The translations under genes were made by a program, and so were the position numbers. Source: Ichthyophthirius multifiliis (Eukaryota; Ciliophora; Oligohymenophorea; Hymenostomatida). Taken from it: a DNA stretch of 64,000 bases. This document shows, one piece after another, positions 1 through 12,621 of this stretch (the first letter of the stretch is position 1; the number at the start of each line of letters is the position of its first letter). The stretch lies in assembly GCF_000220395.1 (NCBI RefSeq), contig NW_004086035.1:54215-118214 (forward strand), in the 5' to 3' direction. The notes below the pieces were generated by a model, which made no database searches, was not told the origin of the DNA, and worked only from the letters and a program-made list of their open reading frames with translations.

Positions 1-774
1 ATTATTTAATATACATATATATCTTTTAAAAAATATTTAAATAATTTTTTTATATTATTTAATTTTATTTATTTCAAAAAAAAATTATTTTGTGTTTAAT
101 AAATTATAATTGTAACATTATTCTAATTATTTACTTTTATTTAATTACCTTAAAAAATATAATTATCTATTAATAAATATTATTTTTATATTTTTTTGAT
201 AAAATAAAAATATTCATGGTAATCATATTTATAAATCTTAAAATATACTATAATAATAAAATATGTAACAAATTAAAAAAATTTCTTTATTTTTTTGATG
301 ACTATAAATTATTAAAACCATTATTACCAATATATATTATAAATTAAAAAAAATGTTATCATAATTTATATATATAAAATTATGTTAATGATATAATTTA
401 TTAAAAATAAATATATTAGAAGACAAATATATTTTTAGAAATAAAATATTAATATTATTTATTGTCTCAATATATAATTTCAATATTAATAATTTTTTTG
501 TGAATTAGATAAATAATATATATTTATATTTATATTATATTTATATTTATATTTATATTTATATTTATATTTATATATATAATAGTTATAAGATTAAGTA
601 TTTAAAATAAGTTATTTCTATTGAATTATTATTAATAATATTTATAAATTATATATAAATATTAATATATATATTATCTATAATTTATTTATTTTATATT
701 TAATAATTTAATAATAATTATATATTTTTTTATATATATTCAATACATTTATTTTATTATTACTTATTTAATTA
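1..774. other. AT-rich spacer with TTTATA hexamer array
   Basis: No gene seen. At about 521-580 there is a tandem TTTATA array of roughly nine units; the rest is simple A/T-rich DNA. It lies downstream (3') of the minus-strand gene that ends at 775. No telomere is present at this edge, so the left end of the window is an arbitrary cut rather than a chromosome end. Confidence 0.6.
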
Positions 775-1027
775 TCACTATATTTATAATCTTAAACTTT
801 CTAATTTAAATTTTTATCTAATATTCATTTTTTTAATTCTAATTTTTTATTGTAAATTATTTTCACTTTATTAATTTTCCTATTCATTTATGTCATTAAT
901 ATTATTCTAATTGTTTTTCTCATCTTCTTATTATTATTATTATAATTTATGTTCTTGCTAATAGAAAATTATTTATAATTATGGAGTTGACTAAATTTAT
1001 TATTCTTCTAATTGTTATTCAGTCAAT

Positions 1028-1058
<31 letters not shown>

Positions 1059-3575
1059 CATTATCATTATCATTATCATTATCATTATCATTATCATTAT
1101 CATTATCATTATCATTATCATTATCATTATCATTATATTTAGTTTTTATTTTTTCTTATAATTACTTTTAATTCTTTAATTTTTCAAGTTAATATAATTT
1201 TTCTTTATTTATTGTTATTTTATTAACTTCTAATTATTATTGTTCTACTTTTTCATTAATATAATCATTCATTTTTTCAATACTTTGTTATTGATCTACT
1301 TATTTTTTTTATAAGATATATTCTTCATTTCTCTATTACTATTACTTAATTTCTTTACTATTATTAAGTTCATCTTTTCTTAAATATTAATCATTTATTT
1401 AATCTTCTTACAATGTTTCTTAGCTATTATATTATTATGTGTCATCAAATTAATAATTTTGTTTAGGAAATTATTACAATATATTTTCTAATGATTAAAT
1501 TTAGATATCTTATTATTATAATTATCTATCTAATTATTAGGCCTAATTATTATATTGTTCTATTTATTTAATCTATTATTATAATGTTTATTTTAAATCA
1601 CTTTGAGTTTGTTGTTTTTTTTAAGAATTAAGTATATTTCTAGACTCAATTATATTTCCTTATTAACAAACTTAGATAAATTTTTATATTTTTTGTAAAT
1701 TTTTTCTTTATTTGATTCTTAATGCAACTTTTAGATTAAAATTTACATGTTTTAAGGTTAAATGCATAAATTAAATTAAAATTAATTTTAAGAATTTTAA
1801 TATTAATTCAATAATTAATGTTAATTTTTGTTTTTATTTTAAAACGATTAAGTATGTTCTTTTCTTTAGAAGCATATTTCTCAAAATAAAATTCATTTAA
1901 AATTTTTTCATTATTCTTACTTAAATCTGAATTTTTTCCTATTAATTGTAAAAGAAAAGGTTCATTTTTCCGATTACTTATTAATTCTTAAAGAATAGTA
2001 CTATTTATATTTTAAGAAATTGTATCATTTTGTTAAGTATAATAATTTTCTTTTTCCTTATTTAAAACTTTTTATATTTCTTAAATTAATAACTAAATAT
2101 CCTCCTATTTATCTTCCAAAATATATTTCTCAAAAGGATATAGGAATTAAAAATTTGAAAATTCAATTATATAGTTAGACTTATCAACATTAAATAGATT
2201 AAACATAGAAAAAGGAGGAATATGATTTTACATATGGGGAAATAATGTTTAATATTAATCACTATCTAAAATTAAGAATATGAATTATTAATGATATTAT
2301 TCATATATTTTCTTAAAATTAATAATTCTTTAATGATTATTCTTATCTTATTATTACATATTTAAGGCAAAAACATATTATTTTTTAAGCAATTTACTTT
2401 TTTCGAAAAACTAAATTAAATCAGTTTTTTTTTATTATTTATATAAATTATATTGGGCAAAACAAATTTTGTAAAGTCGTCTAATTATTCAAAATCAAAT
2501 TTTTAAATGTTTTCTTTTAATTATTTATTCGGATTATTTTTAAATGCTTCATAAATTTCAAATTGAGAAGAAAAAAATTGAAAAAATAAATTATAATTAT
2601 TTTTATAATTCTCTTAATTAATCTTTAATAAATCATCTCTTATAAGAAGTCTTTTTTTATTATTTTCAATTTCAATTATTTCACAATTTTTTAATTTTTA
2701 AGAAAAATCGTTCCTTAGCATATATATCTATCCAGGAACTAAATTAAGTTTTTTCATAATATGTTTATTATCTAATATTATTATTTTAGTCTTAGAAGGT
2801 AATATTTTTTTTCTTAAACATTAAAATGAATTATCAATAAATGTTTATAAATCATCTTATTGTTGTTAATATAATTATAATTAAGAAGGATTATTTAGTG
2901 CTTTTTTAGTACATTTAATAAGTAAAGGCTGATTCATTTTAAAATAATGTTTTATTAATAAATTTGATAAATTTCTTTCTTGTTCATGTAGAATTTTTTC
3001 TTCATTAGTATTTTAAAAAATATCAAGCATTTTATAATATCTTTTTATTTTTTTCAAAAATTTTTGATTTTATTGAAAATATTTTTCTTTCCATGTTATA
3101 TTAACTAAATCTTAGGCAAAATTTACTTTTACAAAGATTTCTATGTTATTAAAATTACTAAAATCCTGTTAAAATATTTCCTATTCTTTAATTCTATTTA
3201 TTAATTTTATTGATTCACTTAAATCATAATGCGAAATTCTGTATACTTTTATTTATAAATTATTCTTTGCAAATAAATCAAGTAAATATTGGGATATTTT
3301 TATTGAATTTATTGCATTTATTTAATCGTTTTATTAAAATGATAAAATTATAAAATTCTCTGTATTTTATTTTATAAATAAATCTATCAATTGGTATTTA
3401 CCAATTAAGGTTTAGTCATATCTTTCTTTGTTTAGGGGTTGCTCTTTTTAAATGCTTAAGTTTTATGTTTAATTTTTTTGTATTTTGTAAATAAATAATA
3501 AGTAAATATAAATGTGCTTATTTTTATGCTTTTTTAAAAACTACTTGAAAATAAAGAAAAAGATTTACGAAACAT
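775..3575 (-). CDS. Unrecognised Gln/Asn-rich protein with Asn-Asp repeat tract
   Basis: Function not recognised. With TAA/TAG read as Gln, a long reading frame runs from near 3575 to TGA at 775. The N-terminal half (about 2400-3460) is a mixed-composition domain containing phrases such as NKERYDQTLIGKYQLID. The C-terminal part is Gln-rich and probably coiled, with an Asn-Asp dipeptide run encoded by the ATAATG array at 1030-1135. A GTAAAT...TTTTAAG intron of about 85 nt near 2310-2390 joins two frames cleanly; a further frame change near 1800 implies another intron or an indel. The proposed start at 3573-3575 gives a Ser/Phe/Arg-rich leader (MFRKSFSLFSSSF) that could be a mitochondrial presequence, but the link to the main frame needs an unresolved intron or indel. 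Alternatively there are two genes, with a split near 1770-1808; the 40-bp gap makes that unlikely. Confidence 0.55.
1030..1135. repeat. (CATTAT)n hexanucleotide array coding Asn-Asp
   Basis: About 17 tandem copies of CATTAT. On the minus strand they read AAT GAT in the frame of the flanking gene, giving an alternating Asn-Asp run. The flanking frame stays open on both sides (KTKYNDND... on one side, ...NKLTEQQLEEQQ on the other), which supports the array being translated rather than intronic. Confidence 0.85.
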
Positions 3576-3772
3576 TTTATTAAAATTAAAAATAATTTAT
3601 TTCACAAAAAAAAAATATATGCAAATATCTTTATTTTTCTTTCAAAAATTCTTATTTTTTATAATATTTTTTATATAGTTTTATAATTTAATTTATTACA
3701 AATAAAATATTCTGAAAATATTTAGTAAATTCAATACTAATAATCCATTATATTTTTAAAAATAAAAAATTA

Positions 3773-5040
3773 ATGAAATTATCTATTTTTAAAGGCAATT
3801 TAATATATAAACTACATTTTAAATCTATTTAATTAATTTAGGACATTCGAAATTCGTTTTTTTAGGCTTATCAACAGGAGGATTAGGATATTATTATTAT
3901 TAATAAACATAATAAAAAAGCAATAAGTATACTAAATAAGATTATAGTTCATCTGATAATAAGAGTTCATAATCGTTAGATTCAACATAGGATTCAATAA
4001 AAAATGTTAATTAATTTTTATACAGGTTATTAATTAATTGATTAATTTATAATTAAATTTTCTTAAAAATAAAAATAATAAGTGTATCTGTTAGGCCACA
4101 TAGGCTAAAATTGTAAAAAGGAGGAGAAGATGCAAATTATGCTGAGCAAAAGTTTATTATTATATAATTATAAAAAATATTTGAAAATATTCAATTTTTT
4201 ATATAATAAAGTTTAATTGCTGTTGCAGATGGAGTAGGTGGATGGGCGGATAATGGAGTTGATCCTGCAGAATATAGCAACTTATTAATAAAGAAGTTCA
4301 AATTTATATATATTAATATATAATTCTAAATATAATTTAGTTTAAGAGAAATATATAACACAAACAAGACTAAATATATATAAAATCCAAAAGAATTACT
4401 CATAGATTCAGCTTAAAAAACAAATATATTAGGTTCAAGGTTATATGAAAAAAAAAAAAAAAAAAAAACGAAATGTTTTGGTTTAATAAAAAGTACTCTA
4501 GTAATGTGCACATTAGATTAAAATAAAGATATATTAAATACTACTTATATTGGAGACTCAGGATATTGTTTATATAGATTCGACGAAAAAGGAAATATTA
4601 AGTTAGAACATATGTTTACTGAATAATAAAAGTCTTTTAATTTTCCTTATTAGGTAAGTTTTTTAACTTCTAAATTTTATATTTTTATAAAGATTGGAGG
4701 AAAAGATCATGGAGATAAACCTTAAACTGCATTAAAGTTTGAACACAAAATCAAAAATAATGATGTTTTGATTGTAGGTTCAGATGGTCTTTTTGATAAT
4801 TTAGATAATACTTAAATTTAAAAATAAATTTAATAGGCAGTGTTAAAAAATAAAAAGAACATTGTTAATGTTTAAAAATTATCTTCAGATATTGCAGATG
4901 AAGCTTAAGAAAAATCATTATCTAAAAGTTATGATTCTCCTTTTGCTTAAAAAGCTAGAGCATCAAAACGTTTCTTTTATGGAGGAAAGGAAGATGATAT
5001 AACTGTGGCTGTAGCTTAAATTGCATTGAAAGATATTTGA
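3773..5040 (+). CDS. PP2C-family protein phosphatase (PTC7-like)
   Basis: Metal-dependent Ser/Thr phosphatase of the PTC7/T-cell-activation PP2C type, usually about 300-370 residues; the model here is 321. Exons: 3773-3794, 3842-4025, 4083-4151, 4212-4295, 4341-4439, 4494-4653, 4693-5040. Family motifs appear in order: GGEDANYAEQ, VADGVGGWADNG (first metal Asp), ILGSSTLVMC, IGDSGYCLYR, GSDGLFDN (second metal Asp) and GGKEDDITVAV (third metal Asp), so the catalytic site looks intact. The GSST motif and the ADGVGGW block are produced only by splicing, which supports the exon model. The N-terminus (MKLSIFKGHSKFVFLGLS) is short and hydrophobic, compatible with mitochondrial import as in PTC7, but exon 1 depends on a GC-AG intron (3795-3841) and is the weakest part. 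Stop TGA at 5038-5040. Confidence 0.88.
4440..4493 (+). other. Intron with internal A21 run in PP2C gene
   Basis: 54-nt intron (AG|GTTATATG ... ATAAAAAG|TAC). It contains 21 consecutive A. Without splicing the frame stays open as a poly-Lys insert, but removal rebuilds the family motif GSST exactly, so this is treated as an intron. Confidence 0.75.
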
Positions 5041-5875
5041 AAAAAAAAAAAAAACTACAAATATAAAATAATATATTAATAAAAAAAAAAAAAATTAATA
5101 TAATTAACTTTATTTTTTAGTTTTTCTTTAAATAGTATTTATTTTGATTTTTTTAAAAAATTTTACAATACATAATAGAAATTTTAGTTAAAAAAAATAT
5201 AAGAAAATTTATAGAAAATAATAATTAATTATTATTTATGAATATAATTTATCAAAATTGGATAAATTAATAATAAAATTTTTAAAAAATAATATTTTTT
5301 GTAAATATGAAACTATTTAATAAAAATAAAATTAATTATAAATTATAATTTATAAAATAAATTTAGCTTTATTTTTTAAAATTTCTATTTTTTTAATTTA
5401 ATATTTGCTTTACTTTTTTTTTATTGTGTATATAGTCTATATTAATTTAAGTTGTAAGTGATTGAATTTTTTTCATGTTAGAAAAATAGAATATCCAAAA
5501 TATATAAAAATAAGATTTTATGATTTTATTTATAAAATTTAAATTTATTTTATATTTATATAAGTTAAAAGATTTTTTTTTTTAAATCTTTCTTTTAGAA
5601 ATTTAATTTATTATTTAAAATAATTTCAAATTTTTAAATTTTTATTTTATCTTTTTATTATATTCGCAATATGTTTTGACAATTAAAATTTTATTGGAAA
5701 TATTAATAATTTCAATTTATTTTTAAACGTTTTATTAAAAATAAAAAATAAAATAAAAATAATTAATATAAATATATAATAGATAATTATTAATATTTTT
5801 ACTTTATTTATAGTTATAAAATATTTTTTATTATTTTCAATTTGATAATATTAATATTGTTTAAAAAAATAAATA
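5041..5875. other. AT-rich spacer
   Basis: No gene seen. Low-complexity A/T DNA between two plus-strand genes; it must hold the PP2C 3' end and the promoter of the next gene, but no motif can be singled out. Confidence 0.5.
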
Positions 5876-6942
5876 ATGAAAGAAATTTAAAAATAATCTT
5901 CTGATAAATACATTATATAATAGAATGTATAATTATAAAAAGTCTAAATAAAATGTTTAAAAACTGCTAATTATAAAGTAATATTTATATTACTTTATTT
6001 TATTTTTTTATTTTATTTAAATAGCCTATTTAGAAGAAATATCGAAAAGTTTAAATTGTCTTTACAATAGGAAAAGATAAAATAAAATATGCTAAATATC
6101 GTCTAAAGTATAAAAGAGGATTTAAATCTAAATATTAGCATATCTAACTCGTAAAAGAAATTAGACATCTTGAATAAAGACAGAATTTTTTTTAATATAA
6201 TTCTATTTTTATATTTAACAAACAAAACACAACATTAGAAGACTAACAAACTTAATTTAAATAATCAGGATAAACTTTAGAAATCATACAAAACATATTA
6301 TAATAGTCTAAAATAATGAATTATAAATTAATTGAATATATATAGAATGAACTAAAACAACGATAACCTGTTAAAAACTATATAAAATCATTTATTTTTC
6401 ATAAAAATCATAAAAATTTGAATAATCAAATAGTAAAAAACAATAGTGTTTCGAAATTCCATAATTTAAATAGAATGTTCATGCACAACATTATTAAAAT
6501 GCTTTCTTAAGAAAATCTTGAGTCTTTTGGTATACCGTCTATTATATAAGATTAAATAATATTAATTGTAAAAAATGCAAAAACTGAAGCTTTTAAGAAA
6601 TATAATTAAGGAAAAAGTAAGACGTTTTTTTATAATCATTATCACTATAATGTGCTTTTTCTTTAGATTAAAGAATCTAATTTGAATTATCTCGAAAAAA
6701 ATATAAAATATTCTGAAATGCACAAAATTATAATGAACATTTTTCCGAATTAAAATTCTGCGTATGAAGAAATAAAATACTGTAATATCCTTAAATAATA
6801 TATTTTTAATGTTATTTATAATACGATAATTAATAATATTTAAAATGAAAATTATTCAGAAACTATTAGGTACTAATATGTAAAAAGAGTTATTCAAGGT
6901 ATTAAAAAATTGAATTCAGGAGAAGCAATTAAAAGATTTTGA
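5876..6942 (+). CDS. Hypothetical basic protein, about 339 residues
   Basis: Unrecognised. ATG at 5876 opens a frame that is spliced once (GT at 5978 to AG at 6024, 47 nt) and ends at TGA 6940-6942. The product is rich in Lys, Asn, Ile and Gln, with a basic patch after the splice (KYRLKYKRGFKSKYQ) and scattered aromatic residues (FFYNHYHYNVLFLQ). No signal peptide, membrane segment or clear repeat is visible. A long TGA-free frame with balanced composition and a properly placed short intron argues for a real gene. It lies 835 bp after the phosphatase on the same strand. It could be lineage-specific. Confidence 0.7.
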
Positions 6943-8783
6943 GTTTTATTATATATACACGTAAAAAAAATTAATTAAAGACATTAAATTATATTATAAT
7001 TATTTCCATGTTGAATTAAAAAATTGTAATATTTAGTATAGTATAATTTATTTTTAATTATTTTAATTTATATTAAAAAAAATACATGATTTTTTGATAA
7101 AGTAAAATTAAAATTAGTTTTATTTATTATAAATGATTTTTTTAAAAAATTAATTGTTTTATCATGACATATTATTTTATAAAATAAAATAAAAATTATT
7201 AAATTTAATTTTATTAAAATATTTTATACTAATAAAAATTAATAATATGAAATAGATATTTAAATTTTTTAGAAATTAATAAAAATAACACAACATATTA
7301 TATAATCATCTTAATTATTTTATAAAAAAAAATCAGGTTTATAAAACAAAATTAAAAAAAAATCATAATAATTTATTTTTTTACTTACTTTATTTAATTT
7401 TTTATATATTTTATATAATTAATAAAAAATGTATTTATTTTAATATCTTTTTATTTTTTAATTTTTTTAAATAATATATTTTAATAAATATATATTTTTT
7501 TGATCATTATGTTTTAACAGTTCATAATAGTAGCATATTATTTTTAAACATTATTTTAAAAAATATTTTAAAAAATGAATTTAATTTCATTAATAATAAA
7601 ATAAAAGTATTATAAAATTATATTAAATAATATAATAAGAAAATAAAAAGAAAAAAGAAATTATATTTTAATTAATTTCAAAAATTAAATAATATTAAAG
7701 TTTTATATATTTATTATATTTAATTAGTGACTAATTTAAAAAAAATTAATTTATAATTATTATTGAAAATATATTTTAAATTATAACATATAGTATTAAA
7801 AATTTTTTTTATATAATATTATGAAATTATAATTTATATATAAAAAAAAATTCAAATATAATTTAAATAAAAATTTAAACAATATTTTAATTGTTTCATA
7901 ATGATGTTTTAATCTTATATATATTTATTTATTTTAATTATATTTTAAATTTAAAAAAAAAAAAAAAAAATTATTTATTATATTAGGGATTAATTTATTT
8001 ATTAATTTGATAATACATTTAATTATTATCATAATATCAAATTAATACTATAATAATACACTAAATATATTAAAATAAATAATTTTTATATTTTATATTT
8101 AAATATATTTTTTATATATAATATTTATATATATATAAATAAAATTTTTAAATATTATTTTTTAATAAAATCAAAGTTAATATATTTATTTTATATAATT
8201 TAATATTATTTTTTAATTATATAAGATAAAATAATTTTTTTAAATGCATAGAAGATATTTATTAAAATCTATAATTATATTCTTTTATAAAATTTATATT
8301 TATATTAATATTAATAAAATAAAAATAAAAATATAAATATATATTTATATATATTTATATTATATATATATCTATATATAATGATATTATAAATAAAAAT
8401 ATTTATAATTTAAATTATTGGCTTACATATTTAAATTTTAATAAAGATTATTTTTAATTAATTTAATTTTTATTTTTTAATATTTAATATACCTTTTATT
8501 ATAAATCTATGTTTTTTTTATTTTTATTTAGTTTGTATCTTCTTTTTACATTTTTTTAATTTATATTATAATTATTTTAAGTATGTTTATATAAATAATT
8601 TGCTATATTTAATTTAGTATATTTTTTTTTAATTATATTTATATTATTAATTTTATATAATATTTTTCTTTGTAAATTAAATTATATCTAAAATATTATA
8701 ATTAATATATATAAATAGATTAAATTACATATTTTTAAATACAAATAATGAATTCTTAAAAAATATAGTATGAGCTTTAAAAA
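6943..8783. other. 1.8-kb AT-rich gene-free spacer
   Basis: No open frame with protein-like composition on either strand. The sequence is dominated by A and T runs, including an A17 tract near 7953 and alternating TATA segments around 8320-8370. No tRNA or other RNA gene is visible. Confidence 0.55.
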
Positions 8784-9571
8784 ATGTTGAGCTCATCTGA
8801 GACAGCCGACGTTCATTTATGCAGTATTCCAAAAGACAACGCAATAAAAATATTCAAAAAAGAAGCTGCTTTCTATACCGAACTTAAGGCCTTAAATTTA
8901 TTAAAAGATGTTTAATATGTTGTAAAAGTGAAAGGTTATATAGATGAGAAACCCACATAAGCAATTCTATTAGAATATGCTGAAAATGGTACATTATTTA
9001 ATTTAGTAGCAAGTAAAAATGGCCTAACAGAAGATGAAGCGCATAAATATTTTGTTCAAATATTATAAGTAATAGATATTATGCATTCAAATAATATAGT
9101 CCATAGAGACATTAAACTGGAAAATATTTTGGTAAATTTCAAGGATGAATTATAATTATGTGATTTTGCAAATGCTATATTCCTTAATAATGTAAATGAG
9201 TCCACTTTTATCCCTTCTGCGGGTACAGCAGGGTGTAGAGCTCCTGAAGTAATTAAAAAAAAAAAAAATCAAAGCCAATAAGATGATGAAATTATTGATT
9301 TAAAAAAAGCGGATATTTTTAGCTTGGGAGTACTTTTATTTACTATGGTTTTTTGTAAATAACCTTTTTCAAAAGCGGATACAAGCGATTTTTTTTTTCT
9401 AATTTGGTTAAAAGTAAAAATAAATTCTGGAATTTATTCGCTATTGAACCTTCGAATTCATTTAAAGATTTAATTAATGGACTTATTGCACCTAATCCTT
9501 AAGATAGATTAGATATGTAGTAAATTAATAATCATTAATGGATTTAATAAAGACAAGGAAACAAATATTGA
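8784..9571 (+). CDS. Small Ser/Thr protein kinase-like protein, DFG replaced by DFA
   Basis: Protein kinase fold of about 260 residues. Visible elements: VAIK-type lysine (NAIKIFKKE, about residue 22), Glu-rich helix, gatekeeper region LLEYAENGTLFNLV, catalytic loop HRDIKLENIL, the metal-binding loop as CDFANA instead of DFG, activation-segment end GTAGCRAPE, and KADIFSLGVLLF (subdomain IX). The glycine-rich loop is degenerate (SETADVHLCS). Composition matches ciliate CAMK/SNF1-like kinases. Catalytic Lys, HRD Asp and DFx Asp are kept, so activity is possible. The frame breaks at a T10 run (9389-9398): one extra base restores SNLVKSKNKFWNLFAIEP and the rest of the C-lobe to TGA at 9569-9571. 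Intronless, start ATG 8784. It is short and lacks regulatory extensions. Confidence 0.8.
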
Positions 9572-10138
9572 TTTGTATTTATGATATGAGGTATTTTATT
9601 TTTTTTATAATGTATTTTAAAAAATTATTTATTTTCTTTATTGTACTGTAAATTTTTATTTAATTTATTTTATTTTAATTTTTAATTTAATGAAAAACAT
9701 ATTTTATTTTAATTTATTATATAATGATAACCAAAAACCTATTAAATAAAATAATATATATAAATAAATAATTTTTTCTTATTTGATTTTTTAACATAGT
9801 TTTATTTTTATTTTCAAACATTCATTAAATTTATTTATCAATAGTCAATAGAAAATATAATTATAATATTTAAAAAAAAAATATTAAAAGATAAGAAACA
9901 AGAACATAAAAAATATTCAATAATTATATAAAAAATATATAAAATATTTTTATTTTAATTATATTTATTAACAATATATTTATCTCTATAATATCTATAT
10001 AATGAATTATAGATATTTATTTAATTTTTACATATTTATATAATAATATTATTATAAATAATTTTATTCTAAATTTAATATAAATGAAAAAAAAAAAAAC
10101 TCAAAATTATTTAATAAAATAAATAAATAAATTAATTA

Positions 10139-10184
<46 letters not shown>

Positions 10185-10223
10185 AAAAAAGAGCAAAATA
10201 TTTAAAAATTAAAAATACAAAAA
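9572..10223. other. AT-rich spacer with (TA)n array
   Basis: No gene seen. An alternating TA run of about 38 nt sits near 10142-10180, just upstream of the next ATG. Confidence 0.5.
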
Positions 10224-11281
10224 ATGAATAATAACGATTAAAAATAAAACATAACAGTATCAAAAGTAACAACAATTTAAAAAAGCAATATTGATACATC
10301 AGTAATAGTAAATCCTAATTCGCAAAAAGATTGGAAACAAAGTACTAATACAATACACTAAATATTTAATGCTAAAGATGAAGAAATATAATATTGGAAA
10401 AGTGTATGTGAATAAAATTTGATTGTAATTCAATAATTAGAAATAAAAATATAAAATTGTGAATCCATTTAAAAAGATAATACCAAAAAAACTTAACAGT
10501 TGAATATTCTTATTTAGGAAATAGAAACGATGAAAAAAATAATTTAAAATAACACAATAGAATATTATTAAATGTAAGATAAATATAAATAAAGTGAAGA
10601 AAAATTAATTTCTATGTCATATAGATGTAATACTTTGGAGAATTCAAAAAGTAAAAAATAAAATTTTAATTTCTTTTATAACTTTTTAAAATTGTAGTAG
10701 GTTATATATAGGAAATTTAAAGATTAAATTAATTAGTTGATACAAGAGATAGAGAAATAGAAGAACTAACGAATAAAAATGCAAGTATAGAGCAAAATTA
10801 GAGAAATACAGAAGTTCAATTAAGATTGATGGAATAAAAATATATAGAAATGTCATAAAAATGTGATGTTTATGCACAAATAATAGAATAATAAAAAGAA
10901 TTAGAGAATAAAGTGGCTTTACTTACTAGTGAAATAGATAGGTTTAAATAGTTATTATTAAAAAGGGATTAGTAAATTGAATAATAGGAATTTAGATTTA
11001 AATAGTTGAATGAAGATTATTAAATTTTTTTAAAAAAAAACGTATATTTAATTGATGAAATAGATAGACTGACGTTATTAGTAGAAGATACCGAATTAGA
11101 AAGTTCAGAATTAAAAAATTAAGTATATAATATGAGATAATAAAAATTCTAAATTGATGATTTACATTATTTACTGGTTAAATTATTTGCAGAAATTTAA
11201 TCTCTAAGAAATAGAGTTAAAGCGAAATAATAAGAGGTAGACGAAGTAAGAAGATCTTCATTAAAACCTTTCAGAATATGA
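10224..11281 (+). CDS. Coiled-coil protein, about 336 residues
   Basis: Unrecognised beyond structure. ATG 10224, one 47-nt intron (10651-10697; the junction gives ENSKIGYIQEIQRL), stop TGA 11279-11281. After a short Asn/Thr-rich head, the product is almost entirely heptad-like Leu/Ile with Glu, Lys and Gln, for example VDTREREIEELTNKNASIEQ and LLVEDTELESSELKNQV, typical of long coiled coils in cytoskeletal, basal-body or ciliary proteins. The tail is basic (RNRVKAKQQEVDEVRRSSLK). No membrane segment. A role in cytoskeleton or cilium is only an inference from composition. A (TA)n array begins immediately after the stop. Confidence 0.78.
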
Positions 11282-11283
11282 TT

Positions 11284-11329
<46 letters not shown>

Positions 11330-11594
11330 TATTCATTTATATTAATTTAAATTTTTTAAAAAAAATTTTTTTTTTGTTTTTAATTTTCAATTATTTTTTT
11401 AATTTTACAATACTATATTTTTATTATTTTATATATTTTTTAAATATATCTAGTATAAACTATTAAAAAAATAATTATTACTTTTTTATAAATTTATAAT
11501 TATCAAATTAATAGAATATATTTTTATTAAAAAAAAAAAAAAAAAATTTTTAGTTTTATTTAATATTTTTATAATTACAAAATAATAATATAAA
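11282..11594. other. Spacer with (TA)n microsatellite
   Basis: Alternating TA from about 11288 to 11326 directly after the coiled-coil gene's stop, then T-rich DNA and an A18 run near 11530. The 62-residue standard-code ORF here is just the repeat translated and is not a gene. Confidence 0.6.
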
Positions 11595-11998
11595 ATGACA
11601 TAAACTTATAATAATTAATTATATTAATTTATAAATGAAAATTAAATTTCAGTTCATTTAAAATGTGATGTTTGCAAAAAAGTTTTTACAAATCCAAAAA
11701 GATTTTTTTGTTGTGGGTAAATTCATATTTTATTATACTTTTTTCATAATATAATATTAGATTTATAATATGTGAAAAATGTATAATAATAAAATAAAAT
11801 ATAAATCAATATTTATGCCCCAAATGCCATAGCCATTTTGATTTACTATATATATAAGATGATTTACTTGCAAAATAAATTATAAATGATCTTATAGTCG
11901 AATGTAAAAATAAAGAATATTGCTAATGGGTAGGGTCTTTGCAAGAACATTAATATCATTTAAAAAATAATGAATGTAAAGATATTAATATAAATTGA
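11595..11998 (+). CDS. Small RING/TRAF-type zinc-finger protein, 119 residues
   Basis: ATG 11595, one 44-nt intron (11717-11760), stop TGA 11996-11998. The product carries a RING-like series: CDVCKKVF, CCGFIICEKC, then CPKCHSHFDLL, followed by a TRAF-type Cys/His stretch, VECKNKEYCQWVGSLQEHQYHLKNNEC. This layout (degenerate RING plus one TRAF-type zinc finger) is common in ciliate E3-like proteins and could make it a ubiquitin ligase or an adaptor. It is much shorter than TRAFs and has no MATH domain. The splice falls inside the RING and restores the second Cys cluster, so the intron is well supported. Target unknown. Confidence 0.8.
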
Positions 11999-12621
11999 AT
12001 TATATATTTATTTTTACTTATATTAAAACAAAATTAAATAAAAAATTAATAATTCATATTTTATGTAGTTTATTCATATAAAATCTTATTATTCTTTTTT
12101 TGTTATGTCTAATTTTTTATTAGTTATATTTTTTTGGATATTAATATATTTAAAAAAAGTATTGATTAAAAAAAAAATATTTAAAAATAAATTTAAAATA
12201 CTTTATATAATGAATGCCTAAACTATATTTTTATATAATGTATGCAATAAAAATTATAAATTTATAATATTATAAAACAAAAATATTAATTATATTAAAT
12301 AGCAAACAAAATTATTATAATATTTAACATATATATTAATTAAGATAATTTTTTTAAAAAAAGATAGTTATAAAAATGCAAATAATATTTATTTTTAATT
12401 AAATGCATTTATAATTTAAATTAAAGCATATATCAATTTATTTTAAAAAGATTAATAAAAATTTTAAATATTTATTTAAAAAAAACTTAAATTTTTGTAA
12501 ATAATTTTTAACAAACATAAATAATTATTTATATTTAAAAATAAGTAAATTATTTTTATGTGATATCTATCAATATAGTTTTATTGAAGTTTTTTATTTT
12601 ATTTTTTTGTTTTTTAAAAAA
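11999..12621. other. AT-rich spacer
   Basis: No gene or RNA feature recognised between the RING protein and the SAPS-domain gene. Confidence 0.5.

Noticed and set aside
4440-4493. Poly-Lys insert in the PP2C protein
   Set aside because: The A21 stretch is in frame, but removing it as a GT-AG intron rebuilds the conserved GSST motif, so the insert is not considered part of the protein.
11278-11466. 62-residue ORF of alternating Ile/Tyr
   Set aside because: Translation of a (TA)n microsatellite beginning just before the real stop of the coiled-coil gene; no coding character beyond the repeat.
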